Positions 1 to 9,301 of a DNA stretch of 64,000 nucleotides are shown here, one piece after another. Both the position numbers and the translations under genes were made by a program. Origin of the DNA: Paraburkholderia nodosa DSM 21604 (lineage in GTDB: Bacteria > Pseudomonadota > Gammaproteobacteria > Burkholderiales > Burkholderiaceae); contig NZ_JAFA01000014.1 of assembly GCF_000519185.1 (NCBI RefSeq), positions 124,001 through 188,000 on the forward strand. The letters are read 5' to 3'. The notes beneath the pieces were generated by a model, which did no database searches, was not told the DNA's origin, and saw only the letters and a program-made list of their open reading frames with translations. The number at the start of each line of letters is the position of its first letter. The stretch's first letter is position 1.

Positions 1-388
1 GTGACTTTTCATCGACATCGTAGTTAAAGATGATCGGATGGCACGGATGCGCCACGAAGTACGTGAGATCGGGCCGCTCCGGCAGATGGCCCGCGAACGG
101 CGCGGCGGCGTCGAGCGTCATCACCATCGTGCCGGCCTTCAGCATGGGCGAGATCTCGTGGCTCAGCTTGCCGATCAGCGTATCGGGCACGGCGAGGATG
201 ACGACGTCGGCGCTATCGAGCGCCGCTTCGACCGACACGCAGTCAATGTTCAACTCGTCCTTGAGTCGCTTGCGGCCCGCCTCGCCGACTTCGACGTGCG
301 CCACGCGGTAGTCCGACTTCTGCAGGTTGCCCGAAAGGCGAAAGCCCATCTTTCCGCCCGCGCCAAAGAGCGCAATTTTCTCTTTCAT
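1..388 (-). CDS. apnO: D-apionate oxidoisomerase-like dehydrogenase (5' part only)
   Basis: About 129 N-terminal codons are visible; the rest lies beyond position 1. The protein opens with a Rossmann nucleotide-binding fold whose glycine motif GAGGKMG spans residues 9-15, followed by a beta-alpha-beta segment with VVILAVPDT near residue 80. This is the layout of NAD-binding dehydrogenases of the 6-phosphogluconate dehydrogenase/ketol-acid reductoisomerase type, to which ApnO belongs. ApnO converts D-apionate to 3-oxo-isoapionate. The start at 388 is chosen because AGGAGG ends six bases before it; an in-frame ATG at 394 touches that motif. The gene is the last visible member of the minus-strand apiose operon, 38 bp after the MFS gene. 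The family call is fairly sure; the exact substrate rests on apsD and apnL upstream. Confidence 0.72.
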   Translation of the reverse strand, partial: MKEKIALFGAGGKMGFRLSGNLQKSDYRVAHVEVGEAGRKRLKDELNIDCVSVEAALDSADVVILAVPDTLIGKLSHEISPMLKAGTMVMTLDAAAPFAGHLPERPDLTYFVAHPCHPIIFNYDVDEKS

Positions 389-426
389 GCTCATCCTCCT
401 TGCAAGGTCCGTGAGTCCAGGTTCGA

Positions 427-1782
427 TCAGTTCGCGGCGAGCGTGCGCGCGCCCTCGCCTGATGCGCGCGGTTCGCGGGCAAAGGCCAGCGCGAGCACCG
501 CGCTCAGCAGCATCAGTGCGCCGACGACGAACATCGGCGCGTGGTAAGAGCCGGTTGCATCGTGCATGGCGCCCGTCACGTAAGGCGCGACGAAGCCCGC
601 CACGTTGCCGACCGTGTTGATGAGCGCGATGCCCGCGGCGGCGCCCGCGCCCGAGAGCGAGCGGGCCGGCAGCGTCCAGAAGCACGGCAGCGCGGCGAAC
701 ACGGCGCAGGCCGTCACCGTGATGACGGCAATGCTGGCGGCCGGCGACTTCATGTAGAGCGCGAGCGGAATGCTCAGAGCGCCGAGCAGCGCGGGAATCC
801 CGACGTGCCAGCCGCGCACGCCGCGGCGCGTGGCGTCGCGGCTCCAGACGAAGAGTGCGATGGCGGCCGGCAGATACGGAATGGCCGTAATGAGCCCCTT
901 CTGGAACACGTTGAAGTGCGTGCCGAACTGCCCTTCGAATCCGCCGATGATGGTCGGCAGGAAGAACGCGAGCGCATAGAGGCCGTAGACGAGCCCAAAA
1001 TAGATCAGCGAGAACATCCACACCCGCGGGCTCAGCAGGGCCGCGCCCGCATGCGCGCCGTGGCTCGCGGCGCCCTGCTCTTTTGCGCGCGCCTCGGCTT
1101 CGATTTCCGCGGTGAGCCATGCCTGTTCGTCGCGTGTGAGCCAGCGCGCCTGGGAGGGACGGTCGCTCAGATAGAACCACGCGATCACGCCCACCACGAT
1201 GGCCGGCAAGGCCACGCCGATGAACATCACGCGCCACCCCGCCAGCCCGAACCACCCATGCGCCCCGATGAGCAGCGCGGCGAACGGCGCGCCGATCACG
1301 ATGGTGAGCGGCTGCGCCAGATAAAACAGCGCGAGGATATGGCTGCGATGGCGCTGCGGCACCCAGTTGCTGAGGAAAAGGATCGCGCCGGGGAAAAAGC
1401 CCGCCTCCGCTACGCCCAGCAGGAAACGCAGCACATAGAGCGAGGTCGCGCTGTCGACCCACGCGAGCAGGAGCGCGACCACGCCCCACGTCACCATGAT
1501 GCGCGCGAGCCAGCGGCGCGCGCCGTAGCGATGCAGCGCCAGGTTGCTCGGCACTTCGAGAAAGATGTAGCCGATAAAGAACACGCCCGCCGCGAAACCG
1601 AACTGCGCCGCGTCGAGACCGAGGTCGTGCGCCATGCCGTTCGGGCCGGCAAACGAGATCGCGGTGCGGTCGAGGAAGTTGATGAAGAACATCAAGGCGA
1701 CGAACGGCACGAGGCGCAGCGAGACCTTGCGGATCGTCGGACGTTCGAAAGCGGATTCGGCTTTTCGTGAAACGGCTTGCAT
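427..1782 (-). CDS. MFS transporter, anion:cation symporter type
   Basis: The 451-residue protein has about 12 hydrophobic segments. The first loop carries NFLDRTAISFA, and IGYIFLEVPSN follows in helix 2; both are typical of the phthalate/hexuronate/galactonate (ACS) branch of the major facilitator superfamily, proton symporters for organic anions. The start is set at MQAVSRK because CGGGAG lies about 8 bp upstream; the frame stays open further upstream, but only as a shadow of apnL. The gene sits between apnL (140 bp upstream) and apnO in one direction, so it may carry an apiose-pathway acid such as apionate, or a second apiose-derived substrate beside the ABC importer. The substrate is inferred from position only. 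Confidence 0.85.
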   Translation of the reverse strand: MQAVSRKAESAFERPTIRKVSLRLVPFVALMFFINFLDRTAISFAGPNGMAHDLGLDAAQFGFAAGVFFIGYIFLEVPSNLALHRYGARRWLARIMVTWGVVALLLAWVDSATSLYVLRFLLGVAEAGFFPGAILFLSNWVPQRHRSHILALFYLAQPLTIVIGAPFAALLIGAHGWFGLAGWRVMFIGVALPAIVVGVIAWFYLSDRPSQARWLTRDEQAWLTAEIEAEARAKEQGAASHGAHAGAALLSPRVWMFSLIYFGLVYGLYALAFFLPTIIGGFEGQFGTHFNVFQKGLITAIPYLPAAIALFVWSRDATRRGVRGWHVGIPALLGALSIPLALYMKSPAASIAVITVTACAVFAALPCFWTLPARSLSGAGAAAGIALINTVGNVAGFVAPYVTGAMHDATGSYHAPMFVVGALMLLSAVLALAFAREPRASGEGARTLAAN

Positions 1783-1922
1783 GCATTGGCTCCCGCGAGA
1801 TGATCCGCAACAGATCATATGTGCTGGTGTGATGAGTAGACCACTATGACGGAACGACAACACCTGGTATTTCCACCGACGTGCCTGCACGCCCCAGCGC
1901 TTATGAGCCGCGAACGCTGCGC

Positions 1923-3884
1923 CTACACCACGCGCGAAGACGCGAACACACAGGCAAACGGACGCAGCGTTACCGGAACACCGGGCGACAGCGTCCACGG
2001 CGTGGGCGCGCCGGGTCGTCCGCTCAACGTGCATTCGTCGAGGCTCGTCGCTTGCAGTGACGTGGGGATTGCCTCGTTGAATTCGAGCCGAACCTCGCGT
2101 GGCTCGCTCGTCAGATTGGCCAGCACGAGTTCGATCGCGCCGTCTGCGTGGCGTGCTGCGAGACACGCGATACGGGCGGCAGTGCCGCTTCCCGTGACGC
2201 GCAAGCGCGCCGCTCCCGCCACGCGAGCCAATGCCTTCGCGACATCGAGAACCGCATAGCGTGCGGGCGTGTCGCCTTCCACATCGGCAAGCCCGCGCGG
2301 CCCCGTCAAGGCGCCGAGCGTGAGTGCTTCGATTCCCGCGCCTTCGAGCGCAGCCGCGTACCCGGCGAGCCAGGCCGCGCCGAATAACGCGCGCTGGCGC
2401 GGATCGTTGGCGGCCATGGCGACGCGTTCGCCTGCGGGATTCGGCATCACGCGCGAACCGTACGGGTTCTGCCGCATGCCGATCGAGACCGGCCCGATCG
2501 CGTAGGGCTGCCCGCCGATCAGCGCGCGGCACGAGCGCGTGATGTGGGGAATGGCTTCGAGCGTCTGCATCACACTGCGGTCGTCGGCGGCGTGCACGAT
2601 GGGGCACGTCGCGTGGGTAACCCAGTCGACCATGTCGAGCGGCGGCCGCTTGCGGTTCAGTTCCGTGAAATAGCTCAGCATGCCGCCGCCAAGGCGCAGC
2701 TTGGGGAACGCACGGCGCGCCTCGCGATAGACCTCGTCGAGCGCGGGGCACGGCGGGCTCACGCTGCCCGGCGGGTTCGACTGCCGATGCACAGCCGGGC
2801 TCACGACGATGCCCGTCAAGGCGAGGCCCGCCTGGTCGATCTGGGCAGCGAGGCGCGAGAGTTCCACAGGCGGCGCCTCGACGCCGGGCAATGCAAACTC
2901 CAGCACGGCTGCCACGCCGCTTTCGCGCTGCAACTGCGCAAAGCGCCCAAGCTCGGCCACGCCATCGCCCGCAAGCGGGTCGAAGCCCAGCGTCAATTGC
3001 TGCGGCCCGAGTTCGGCAAGCAACGAGAGATTCGCGAGCGCCGCCGCGGCATCGTGTGCGGCGATCGCTACGCCGATCGCCGGCATGGTTTCGGGCAGCG
3101 CGGAGTCAGCGCCCCCGATTTCGATCGTGAGTGCGCCAGGCTCGCGCGGCTTTTGCGCCGCCTTCGCCACATCGTCCGCCGCGCTCACGCTCAGCGTCAC
3201 CGTCTGCGCGAACGTCGCGCCCTTTTCCAGCGTATAGGGCCAGGGTAGTTCGAGCGGGCGTGAGTAGGTCTTGAACGACGCATCGGACCAGTTGCGCTGG
3301 TCTTCCATCTCGAACACGTCGCCCGTGAAGGCGCAACGCACCGTCAATCCGTTCGGCAGATCGTGTTCGATTGCCGCGATGTCCTTGAAGGGCTGCCACG
3401 GATCGATCAACGCCGGGAAGGCCGCGCTTTCGCGACTGCCATCGCCGTGCTCCACACGCGCAGGTGCGCCTGCTACGCTGTCGATGGGATGCAGCACGCA
3501 AAACCCGCAACGCGCCGCGAGAAACTCGGAATACACGGTGACGGCGCTGCGAAACGAGAGCGCGCCATGGCCAGAGCCATCGATGGCAAGTGCAAAGCGG
3601 AGCGCAGCTCCGTCCGGATTCGCGCAGCGCGCGTCATACGCGACGTGAAAGCCGCCCGCCGTCTCTTCGACGTCGATGCGTTCGATGTCGGGGCGGCACG
3701 TGCCCCAGTCCTTGTCCCGCACGAGAAACGACACGGCGCGTATGACTTCGGTGCCTTGATAGCGGATGTCATGCAATGCGCCGTCGATCAGCCACGCCGA
3801 CCACGGTCCCGCTTCGAGGCGGCGCGCCGGTGTCACCGGCTGCTCCGTGCCGTAGTAGACCGCGCTGTTGATACCCGCGCTCAT
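1923..3884 (-). CDS. apnL: D-apionate lactonase
   Basis: A 653-residue cytoplasmic protein without signal peptide. It resembles the D-apionate lactonase family, which hydrolyses D-apionolactone to D-apionate in the oxidative apiose pathway. The N-terminal third is beta-rich, the middle (about residues 260-520) reads as a barrel-like domain, and the end is a small beta domain finishing in a glycosidase-like VTLRPFACVF segment. It follows apsD, whose product would be this enzyme's substrate, and its ATG overlaps the apsD stop by 4 bp (ATGA), so the two are translationally coupled. The catalytic residues of this family are not ones I can point to. The call rests on overall resemblance plus the apsD/apnO/ABC context. 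Confidence 0.8.
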   Translation of the reverse strand: MSAGINSAVYYGTEQPVTPARRLEAGPWSAWLIDGALHDIRYQGTEVIRAVSFLVRDKDWGTCRPDIERIDVEETAGGFHVAYDARCANPDGAALRFALAIDGSGHGALSFRSAVTVYSEFLAARCGFCVLHPIDSVAGAPARVEHGDGSRESAAFPALIDPWQPFKDIAAIEHDLPNGLTVRCAFTGDVFEMEDQRNWSDASFKTYSRPLELPWPYTLEKGATFAQTVTLSVSAADDVAKAAQKPREPGALTIEIGGADSALPETMPAIGVAIAAHDAAAALANLSLLAELGPQQLTLGFDPLAGDGVAELGRFAQLQRESGVAAVLEFALPGVEAPPVELSRLAAQIDQAGLALTGIVVSPAVHRQSNPPGSVSPPCPALDEVYREARRAFPKLRLGGGMLSYFTELNRKRPPLDMVDWVTHATCPIVHAADDRSVMQTLEAIPHITRSCRALIGGQPYAIGPVSIGMRQNPYGSRVMPNPAGERVAMAANDPRQRALFGAAWLAGYAAALEGAGIEALTLGALTGPRGLADVEGDTPARYAVLDVAKALARVAGAARLRVTGSGTAARIACLAARHADGAIELVLANLTSEPREVRLEFNEAIPTSLQATSLDECTLSGRPGAPTPWTLSPGVPVTLRPFACVFASSRVV

Positions 3885-4927
3885 GACGCCGCCTCTCCCG
3901 GCACGACGCTGCGCCCCTCGCGCGCCGAAAGATACGTGGCCTCCACAAGTTCCAGCGTACGCAGATTGTCGCGACCGCTCGTGGCAGGCTCGACGCCGCG
4001 CCGCAGGCAATCCACCCAGTGCGCCTGAATGCTGGACACGCTGCCCTGGATCGCCACCCAGGGCTCGCTCGTCCACGAGAGCGCACGCGGTGCGACGTTG
4101 CGCAGCTCCGTACCTGTACGCGTATGGATCTGCAACTGGTAGTCGGCGAAGAGCCGCAACGAACCCTCGGCGCCGTCGATTTCGATGAGCGTCTGTGGAA
4201 AAAGCTCGCGCGGCAACTGCGTCGCGTAGCTGCAATCCACCACGCTGCTCACGCCGTTTTCATGCGCGAGCAGGATCGTCGCGACGTCTTCGCCGCGAAT
4301 CGAAGGGTTCACGCGCGCGGTCGTTGCGCTCACACGCGCCACGTCGCCGAACAGGAAGCGCGCGATATCGAGAATGTGTATGCCGAGATCTTCGACGATA
4401 AAGCGCTCGCCCTGCGCCAGATAGGGTTGGCCGCTAAACACATCATAGGCAGAACGAAACGACACGCGGCCCCAGAACGGCTGCCCGATCGCTCCCTCGC
4501 GCAGCGCCCTTCCGACGGCCTGGATCGCGCTCTGCCAGCGAAAGTTTTCATGAACCATCAGCGGCACGCCGGCCTCGTGGCACGTTTGAACCATCGCGCG
4601 CGCATCGTTGAGCGTGGAGGCGAACGGCTTCTGGCAGATCGTGGCCACGCCGGCCGCCGCCGCAAGCTCCACGAGCGCGCGGTGACTCGGCACAGTGGTC
4701 GCGATATCGATGAAATCGAGCCGCTCTTCGCGCAGCATCGTCGCCGCGTCCGTGTAGCGCCGCTCGATCCGAAAGCGCTCGCCGACCTCGTCGAGACGCG
4801 CGCGGTTGGCGTCGCACAGCGCGACGATCCGTGCGCCGTCGATGTCCTGCCATGCATGCAGATGATTGAGCGAGAAGAATCCGCAGCCGATCAACGCGCC
4901 CTTCAATTGCGCCGGTGTTGCACTCAT
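3881..4927 (-). CDS. apsD: D-apiose dehydrogenase (Gfo/Idh/MocA family)
   Basis: A 348-residue NAD(P)-dependent dehydrogenase. An N-terminal Rossmann domain carries IGCGFFSLNHLHAW at about residues 13-26. The family EKP lysine motif appears as QKPFA near residue 100, and the catalytic-site helix motif EDLGIHILD, with its histidine, sits near residue 183. Length and motifs fit Gfo/Idh/MocA oxidoreductases. ApsD oxidises D-apiose to apionolactone, the first step of the oxidative pathway. It starts 3 bp after the ABC permease stop and overlaps apnL by 4 bp, so the sugar importer, dehydrogenase and lactonase form one coupled unit. Related myo-inositol or xylose dehydrogenases are the main alternative, but apnL next door argues for apiose. 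Confidence 0.82.
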   Translation of the reverse strand: MSATPAQLKGALIGCGFFSLNHLHAWQDIDGARIVALCDANRARLDEVGERFRIERRYTDAATMLREERLDFIDIATTVPSHRALVELAAAAGVATICQKPFASTLNDARAMVQTCHEAGVPLMVHENFRWQSAIQAVGRALREGAIGQPFWGRVSFRSAYDVFSGQPYLAQGERFIVEDLGIHILDIARFLFGDVARVSATTARVNPSIRGEDVATILLAHENGVSSVVDCSYATQLPRELFPQTLIEIDGAEGSLRLFADYQLQIHTRTGTELRNVAPRALSWTSEPWVAIQGSVSSIQAHWVDCLRRGVEPATSGRDNLRTLELVEATYLSAREGRSVVPGEAAS

Positions 4928-4930
4928 CGG

Positions 4931-5998
4931 TCACGCCCCCGTTGCAGCCTGTTTTTGCAGCGCAAAGCGTTGCTGCGCGCGCCGCTGGATCTGGTCCACG
5001 ACCACCGCCGCCACGATGACGACGCCCTTGATCACCGTTTGCCAGAACGAACTCACGCCCATCATCACGAGGCCATCCGAAAGCATGCCGATCACGAACG
5101 CACCGACGATGGTGCCCCCGATCTTGCCGCGTCCGCCCGACATCGACGTGCCGCCCAGCACGGCCGCCGCGATCGCGTTGAGTTCGAATGTCTCGCCGCT
5201 CATGGGGTGCGAAGCGACCAGTTCGGACGCAATGATCAACCCGACGATCGCCGCGCAGAAGCCGGAAAACATATAGACGAACATCTTCACGCGGTTCACG
5301 CGCACACCCGAGAGCTGGGCGGCGCGCTCGTTGGCGCCGACCGCGTAGATCTGCCGGCCGAGTGGCGTGCGCGCGGCGATGTACGCGGCGATCACGCCCA
5401 CCACGACCAGCAGCCATACCGTGAGCGGGATGCCGAGTATCGTCGCGCTGCCGAGAACGGGAAAGCCACCCGTGCCGTAGGCGGGATTGCCCGTGAGGTT
5501 CGGGAAGGTCTCGCCGCCCGAGGACAGCAACGCGGCGCCGCGCGCGATATAAAGCGTACCGAGCGTCGCGATGAAAGGCGCCACGTTCAGCCGCGTGATG
5601 AGCAGGCCGTTGATCGCGCCCACGAGTATTCCCGTGATGAGCGCCACGACGATCACGGCAGGCACGCTCAGGAACAATGTGTACTCGCTGCCGATGGGAA
5701 TGCCCTTGAGGATGAGCCCGCCTGCCACCATGCCCGTCAGGCCCACGACCGAGCCCACCGAAAGGTCGATGCCGCCCGCCACGATCACAAACGTCATGCC
5801 GATCGCGAGGAAGGCATTGAGCGCGACGTGCCGCGACATAATGAGCAGGTTCTCGATGCTCAGAAAGTTGTGGGCGGCGAACGAAAAGAAGACCACGACC
5901 GCGAACAATGCGATGAACGTGCGCAGCTTCAGCAGCAGGAGCAGCGGCGCCTCGCCGAAGCTCGCTCCGGGTGCCGTGCTCTTGATGGCCAGCGACAT
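4931..5998 (-). CDS. Sugar ABC transporter permease (RbsC/AraH type)
   Basis: A 355-residue inner-membrane protein with about 10 hydrophobic segments. The RbsC-family signature VAGGIDLSVGSVVGLTG is present near residue 90, and a GGTSMSGGRGKIGGTIVGA segment near residue 280 matches the conserved cytoplasmic loop that contacts the ATPase. It forms the membrane channel of a pentose-type (CUT2) importer. GGAGAG precedes the ATG. The gene lies 63 bp after the ATPase gene and 3 bp before apsD, so the imported substrate is probably D-apiose. Confidence 0.92.
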   Translation of the reverse strand: MSLAIKSTAPGASFGEAPLLLLLKLRTFIALFAVVVFFSFAAHNFLSIENLLIMSRHVALNAFLAIGMTFVIVAGGIDLSVGSVVGLTGMVAGGLILKGIPIGSEYTLFLSVPAVIVVALITGILVGAINGLLITRLNVAPFIATLGTLYIARGAALLSSGGETFPNLTGNPAYGTGGFPVLGSATILGIPLTVWLLVVVGVIAAYIAARTPLGRQIYAVGANERAAQLSGVRVNRVKMFVYMFSGFCAAIVGLIIASELVASHPMSGETFELNAIAAAVLGGTSMSGGRGKIGGTIVGAFVIGMLSDGLVMMGVSSFWQTVIKGVVIVAAVVVDQIQRRAQQRFALQKQAATGA

Positions 5999-6061
5999 GA
6001 ATGCTCTCCAGATGAATACAGGCTAAATGTTGGAACCGTGACAACCGTTGAACGCGCTTGC

Positions 6062-7624
6062 TCAAGCCGCCTGTTCGTGCGCCGCATGGGCGGCATGCGC
6101 CGTCCTGTGCCCGACTGCGGAGGCGGCGACGAGCGCGTCCTGCGTAGCGTCGGCGGCATCGAATTCAGCGGTGACACGGCCGTTCGACATCACGAGAATG
6201 CGGTCGGACAAGGCCATCACCTCTTCCAGATCGGACGTCACGAACAGCACGCCCAGTCCCCGGCCGGCCAGGTCGCGCATGACCTTGAAAATGTCCGCCT
6301 TCGCGCCCACGTCGATGCCGCGGCTGGGCTCGTCCATCAGCAGGACTTTCGGCGTGGTCATCAGCGCACGGGCGATCACGACTTTCTGCTGGTTGCCGCC
6401 GGAGAGCGAGCTGACCGGCAGCCGCCAGTCGGCGACCTTGATCGCGAGGTCGCGAATGTAGTCGAGCACCGAGCGCTGCTCGCGCCGCGGATCGATGTGA
6501 AAACCTCGCGCATGGGCCGCGAGACTCGAGAGCGTCATGTTCTCGCCAATCGACATGATGGGCAGCAGCGCGTCGGCCTTGCGGTCCTCGGGAATGAGCG
6601 CGAGCCCCTGCGCGACGCGCCCCGCGATCGGCTTGCCGTCGAGCGCCTTGCCGTTCAGCACTACGCTGCCGGTTGCGTGAGGATGCACGCCCAGAATGCA
6701 TTCGAACAGCTCGGAGCGCCCCGCCCCCATCAGTCCGTAGATGCCGACGATCTCGCCCGCGTGCAGCGACAGCGAGACGTGATCCACGAGCAGGCCACTG
6801 CCCTTGCGCGGCAGCGTGACGTCCCGCAGCGTCAGCACTTCGGCACCGCGAGAGTGGCCGACGGGGCGCGAAAAGTCCTTCGTTTCGCGGCCCACCATTT
6901 GCCGCACGATCCACGGCACGTCGATCTGCGCCATCGGTTGATGGCCCGTGATGAGGCCGTCGCGCAGCACCGTGATGTAATCGCCGATCCTGACCAGTTC
7001 TTCGAGCCGGTGCGAGATGTAGACGATCGACACGCCCTGCGCTTTCAGCTCCGCAATCACGCGAAACAGCACGGCCACTTCCGCCGCGCTGAGCGCCGAG
7101 GTGGGTTCGTCGAGAATCAGCACGCGCGCATCGTGGGCGAGTGCCTTCGCGATCTCCACGAGCTGCTGCTGCCCGATGCGCAGATCCTCGACCAGCGTGT
7201 CAGGGCTCAAATCGAGTTCGAGCCGCGCGAGCAACTCGCGCACTTTCTCGCGCTGCGCGTCGGCGTCGATATCGATGCCGACGCGCGTGATTTCGTGCGC
7301 GATGAAGATGTTCTCGGCGATCGTGAGGTTCGGAAAGAGGTTGAGTTCCTGAAAGACGATGCCGATGCCGTGGCGCAGTGCCTCTGCACTGCTGCCCGGT
7401 GCGACAGGCTTGCCGTCCAGAACCAGACTCCCGCTGGTCGGCTGCTCCGCGCCCGCGATGATTTTCATGAGCGTGGATTTTCCCGCGCCGTTCTCGCCCA
7501 CAAGGACATTGACTGCGCCACGCCGCACCGAGAAGTTCACGCCCTTCAGTGCAACCGTGCCGGGATAGACCTTGGTGACGTCCTCGACCTGGAGGATCAC
7601 GTCCGCATTGCAGGCATCGGTCAT
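6062..7624 (-). CDS. Sugar ABC transporter ATP-binding protein, two NBDs (RbsA type)
   Basis: A 520-residue protein with two fused ATPase domains, the arrangement of CUT2 sugar importers. The first has Walker A GENGAGKS at residues 43-50 and Walker B VLILDEPTSALS. The second has the usual degenerate Walker A (GLMGAGRSE), an intact signature LSGGNQQK and a LLMDEPSRGIDVG Walker B. The C-terminus is histidine/alanine-rich (HAAHAAHEQAA), which is unusual but short. The start at 7624 overlaps the DUF2291 stop by 4 bp (ATGA). It powers uptake through the permease encoded just downstream. Confidence 0.93.
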   Translation of the reverse strand: MTDACNADVILQVEDVTKVYPGTVALKGVNFSVRRGAVNVLVGENGAGKSTLMKIIAGAEQPTSGSLVLDGKPVAPGSSAEALRHGIGIVFQELNLFPNLTIAENIFIAHEITRVGIDIDADAQREKVRELLARLELDLSPDTLVEDLRIGQQQLVEIAKALAHDARVLILDEPTSALSAAEVAVLFRVIAELKAQGVSIVYISHRLEELVRIGDYITVLRDGLITGHQPMAQIDVPWIVRQMVGRETKDFSRPVGHSRGAEVLTLRDVTLPRKGSGLLVDHVSLSLHAGEIVGIYGLMGAGRSELFECILGVHPHATGSVVLNGKALDGKPIAGRVAQGLALIPEDRKADALLPIMSIGENMTLSSLAAHARGFHIDPRREQRSVLDYIRDLAIKVADWRLPVSSLSGGNQQKVVIARALMTTPKVLLMDEPSRGIDVGAKADIFKVMRDLAGRGLGVLFVTSDLEEVMALSDRILVMSNGRVTAEFDAADATQDALVAASAVGHRTAHAAHAAHEQAA

Positions 7625-8280
7625 GACTTGCCCCCGACCGTGACCGCGAGCGGCACGATCTCCGGCTGGTCGCTCGACGAGTCGTACGAGAACGACCCCG
7701 TTACGGTAATCGGCTTGCCTTTCAGATCGTTGCGCGGCAGCGGCTTCATGACGTGATTCGCCGCGTACGCATTGAGCGCCGTGCCAAACTGCGCATACTC
7801 GATCTGGTTGCGGAAATTGCTGAATGAAATGAAATCGAGCGAATCGCGCAGCGTGGTGCCGAGCACCGTCGGCCCGATGTCGACGATCACGCTCGCCTGC
7901 CCGCTGCCGTCGACGTCCACGCCCACGGTGCCCTGGCTCGACTGCGTGTCCACGTCCACGATGGTGCCGTGCAGCGTGGTCGGAAAATTCCACGGCGCGC
8001 CATCGTCCTTGCCGCGGTAGCCGTACTTGTGGCCGGCGGCGTCGGGGTCCGCCTTGATCGCGTCGCGCAGCGTGCGATAGTCCACTGCGCGCTTCTCGAT
8101 GTCGGGCACGATCTTCGTACTCCACATCGACGCCACCATGGCGTTCGGGTCGTAGCCCGCCGACGCATAGTTGTCGTGCGATCCACCCGAGCCCTGCAGG
8201 TCGCTGTTTTTCACGAGCTTGCAGCCGTGCAGCGCGCCGCTCGCCACAACGGCAATGACCGCGTACCGAAGCACTCCCAT
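7621..8280 (-). CDS. DUF2291 periplasmic lipoprotein
   Basis: A protein of about 219 residues resembling the DUF2291 family, which is found in sugar ABC importer operons and has no settled function. The N-terminus is a lipoprotein signal: a hydrophobic stretch followed by a lipobox ending LHGC near residue 20, so the mature protein should be anchored in the periplasm. The start at 8280 is preferred because GGGG lies 8-10 bp before it; an in-frame ATG at 8292 has no ribosome-binding site. Its stop overlaps the ATPase start. A role as an accessory to the apiose importer is inferred from position. Confidence 0.85.
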   Translation of the reverse strand: MGVLRYAVIAVVASGALHGCKLVKNSDLQGSGGSHDNYASAGYDPNAMVASMWSTKIVPDIEKRAVDYRTLRDAIKADPDAAGHKYGYRGKDDGAPWNFPTTLHGTIVDVDTQSSQGTVGVDVDGSGQASVIVDIGPTVLGTTLRDSLDFISFSNFRNQIEYAQFGTALNAYAANHVMKPLPRNDLKGKPITVTGSFSYDSSSDQPEIVPLAVTVGGKS

Positions 8281-8362
8281 GCATAACCCCATGTGGTTAC
8301 GGATGTCGTTGCGGAGCGCGCCGCGCTCCGCTCGTGCAATGCTTGTGCTGCCGATGCGCGCC

Positions 8363-9301
8363 TTAACGCAACGCGAACATGTCGAGCTTGCTGGCGTTCG
8401 TCTTCGTGATGAGCGAGCAGTTGATGAGCTGCTTTTCGGGCTTGCCCGTCGCGCCGGTCTTCAGATACTTGTCGGCCTGATCGACGGCGTCCGTGGCCGC
8501 CTCTGCCGCGGGCTGCAGCACCGTCGCGCGGATGTCGCCGCGCTTGATCGCGTCGCGCACGTCGTTGCTGCCATCGAAACCCACCACGATGATGTCGTTG
8601 CGTTTCGCAGCCTTCAGCGCGGCTGACGCGCCCATGGCCATGGTGTCGTTGCCGGCTATCACGCCCTTGATGTCGGGGTGGCTCTGCAGGATCGATTCCA
8701 TCACCGTATAGGCTTCAGTCTGACTCCAGTTCGCCGACTGGTGCTCGACCATCTTCATGTTCGAAAACTGGTCGATCACATCGTGATAGCCCTTCGAGCG
8801 GATGCCCGCGTTGATATCCGCCTCGCGGCCGACGAGTTCCACGTAGTTGCCTTTCTCGCCCATCGCCTTGACGAAGGCGCGCGCGCCGAGCTGCGCACCC
8901 TGGTAGTTGTTCGAAACGATTTGCGAAATGGCGATACCGGTCGCGTTGATTTCCCGGTCGATCAGAAACGCGGGAATTTTCGCGTCCTTGGCCTTCTGGA
9001 CTGCGGCGATGGACGCCTCCGAACCGGCGTTGTCGAGAATGATCGCCTTCGCCCCGCGGGCGATGGCGGTGTCGATGAGCTGCGATTGCTTGTTGGCGTC
9101 GTCGTCGTGCACCAGCACGATGGTGTCGTAGCCAAGCGCCCTGGCGCGCGCGTTCGCCGTGTCGGCTTCCGCCTTGAAGAAGGGATTGTCGTGAGAGGGG
9201 GTGATGATGGCGATGAGACTGGCCGCTTGCGCGGCCCCCGCCGTGCCGAGAACCGCAAATGACATCAACGTCGACGCAAGCCAACGCCTGGGTGCCTTCA
9301 T
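8363..9301 (-). CDS. Sugar ABC transporter substrate-binding protein
   Basis: A 312-residue periplasmic-binding protein of the ribose-binding (Peripla_BP_4) type. A Sec signal peptide ends GAAQAA near residue 28. The mature N-terminus reads SLIAIITPSHDNPFFKAEADTA, where the NPFF motif is typical of pentose/hexose binders. The hinge segments ILDNAG, IAGNDTMAMGA and VVGFDGSND follow in order. AGGAGA lies 8 bp upstream of the ATG. It is the first gene of the minus-strand operon and should deliver D-apiose to the permease/ATPase pair. Confidence 0.92.
   Translation of the reverse strand: MKAPRRWLASTLMSFAVLGTAGAAQAASLIAIITPSHDNPFFKAEADTANARARALGYDTIVLVHDDDANKQSQLIDTAIARGAKAIILDNAGSEASIAAVQKAKDAKIPAFLIDREINATGIAISQIVSNNYQGAQLGARAFVKAMGEKGNYVELVGREADINAGIRSKGYHDVIDQFSNMKMVEHQSANWSQTEAYTVMESILQSHPDIKGVIAGNDTMAMGASAALKAAKRNDIIVVGFDGSNDVRDAIKRGDIRATVLQPAAEAATDAVDQADKYLKTGATGKPEKQLINCSLITKTNASKLDMFALR

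Noticed and set aside
541..1770. A 409-codon plus-strand frame opposite the MFS gene
   Set aside because: Arg/Glu/Ala-rich shadow of the transporter with no ribosome-binding site or family similarity.
4019..7756. A plus-strand open frame of over 1,200 codons opposite the apiose ABC genes
   Set aside because: Its composition is dominated by Arg, His and Ala, it has no recognisable domain, and it lies entirely antisense to well-supported genes; it is a GC-rich shadow frame.
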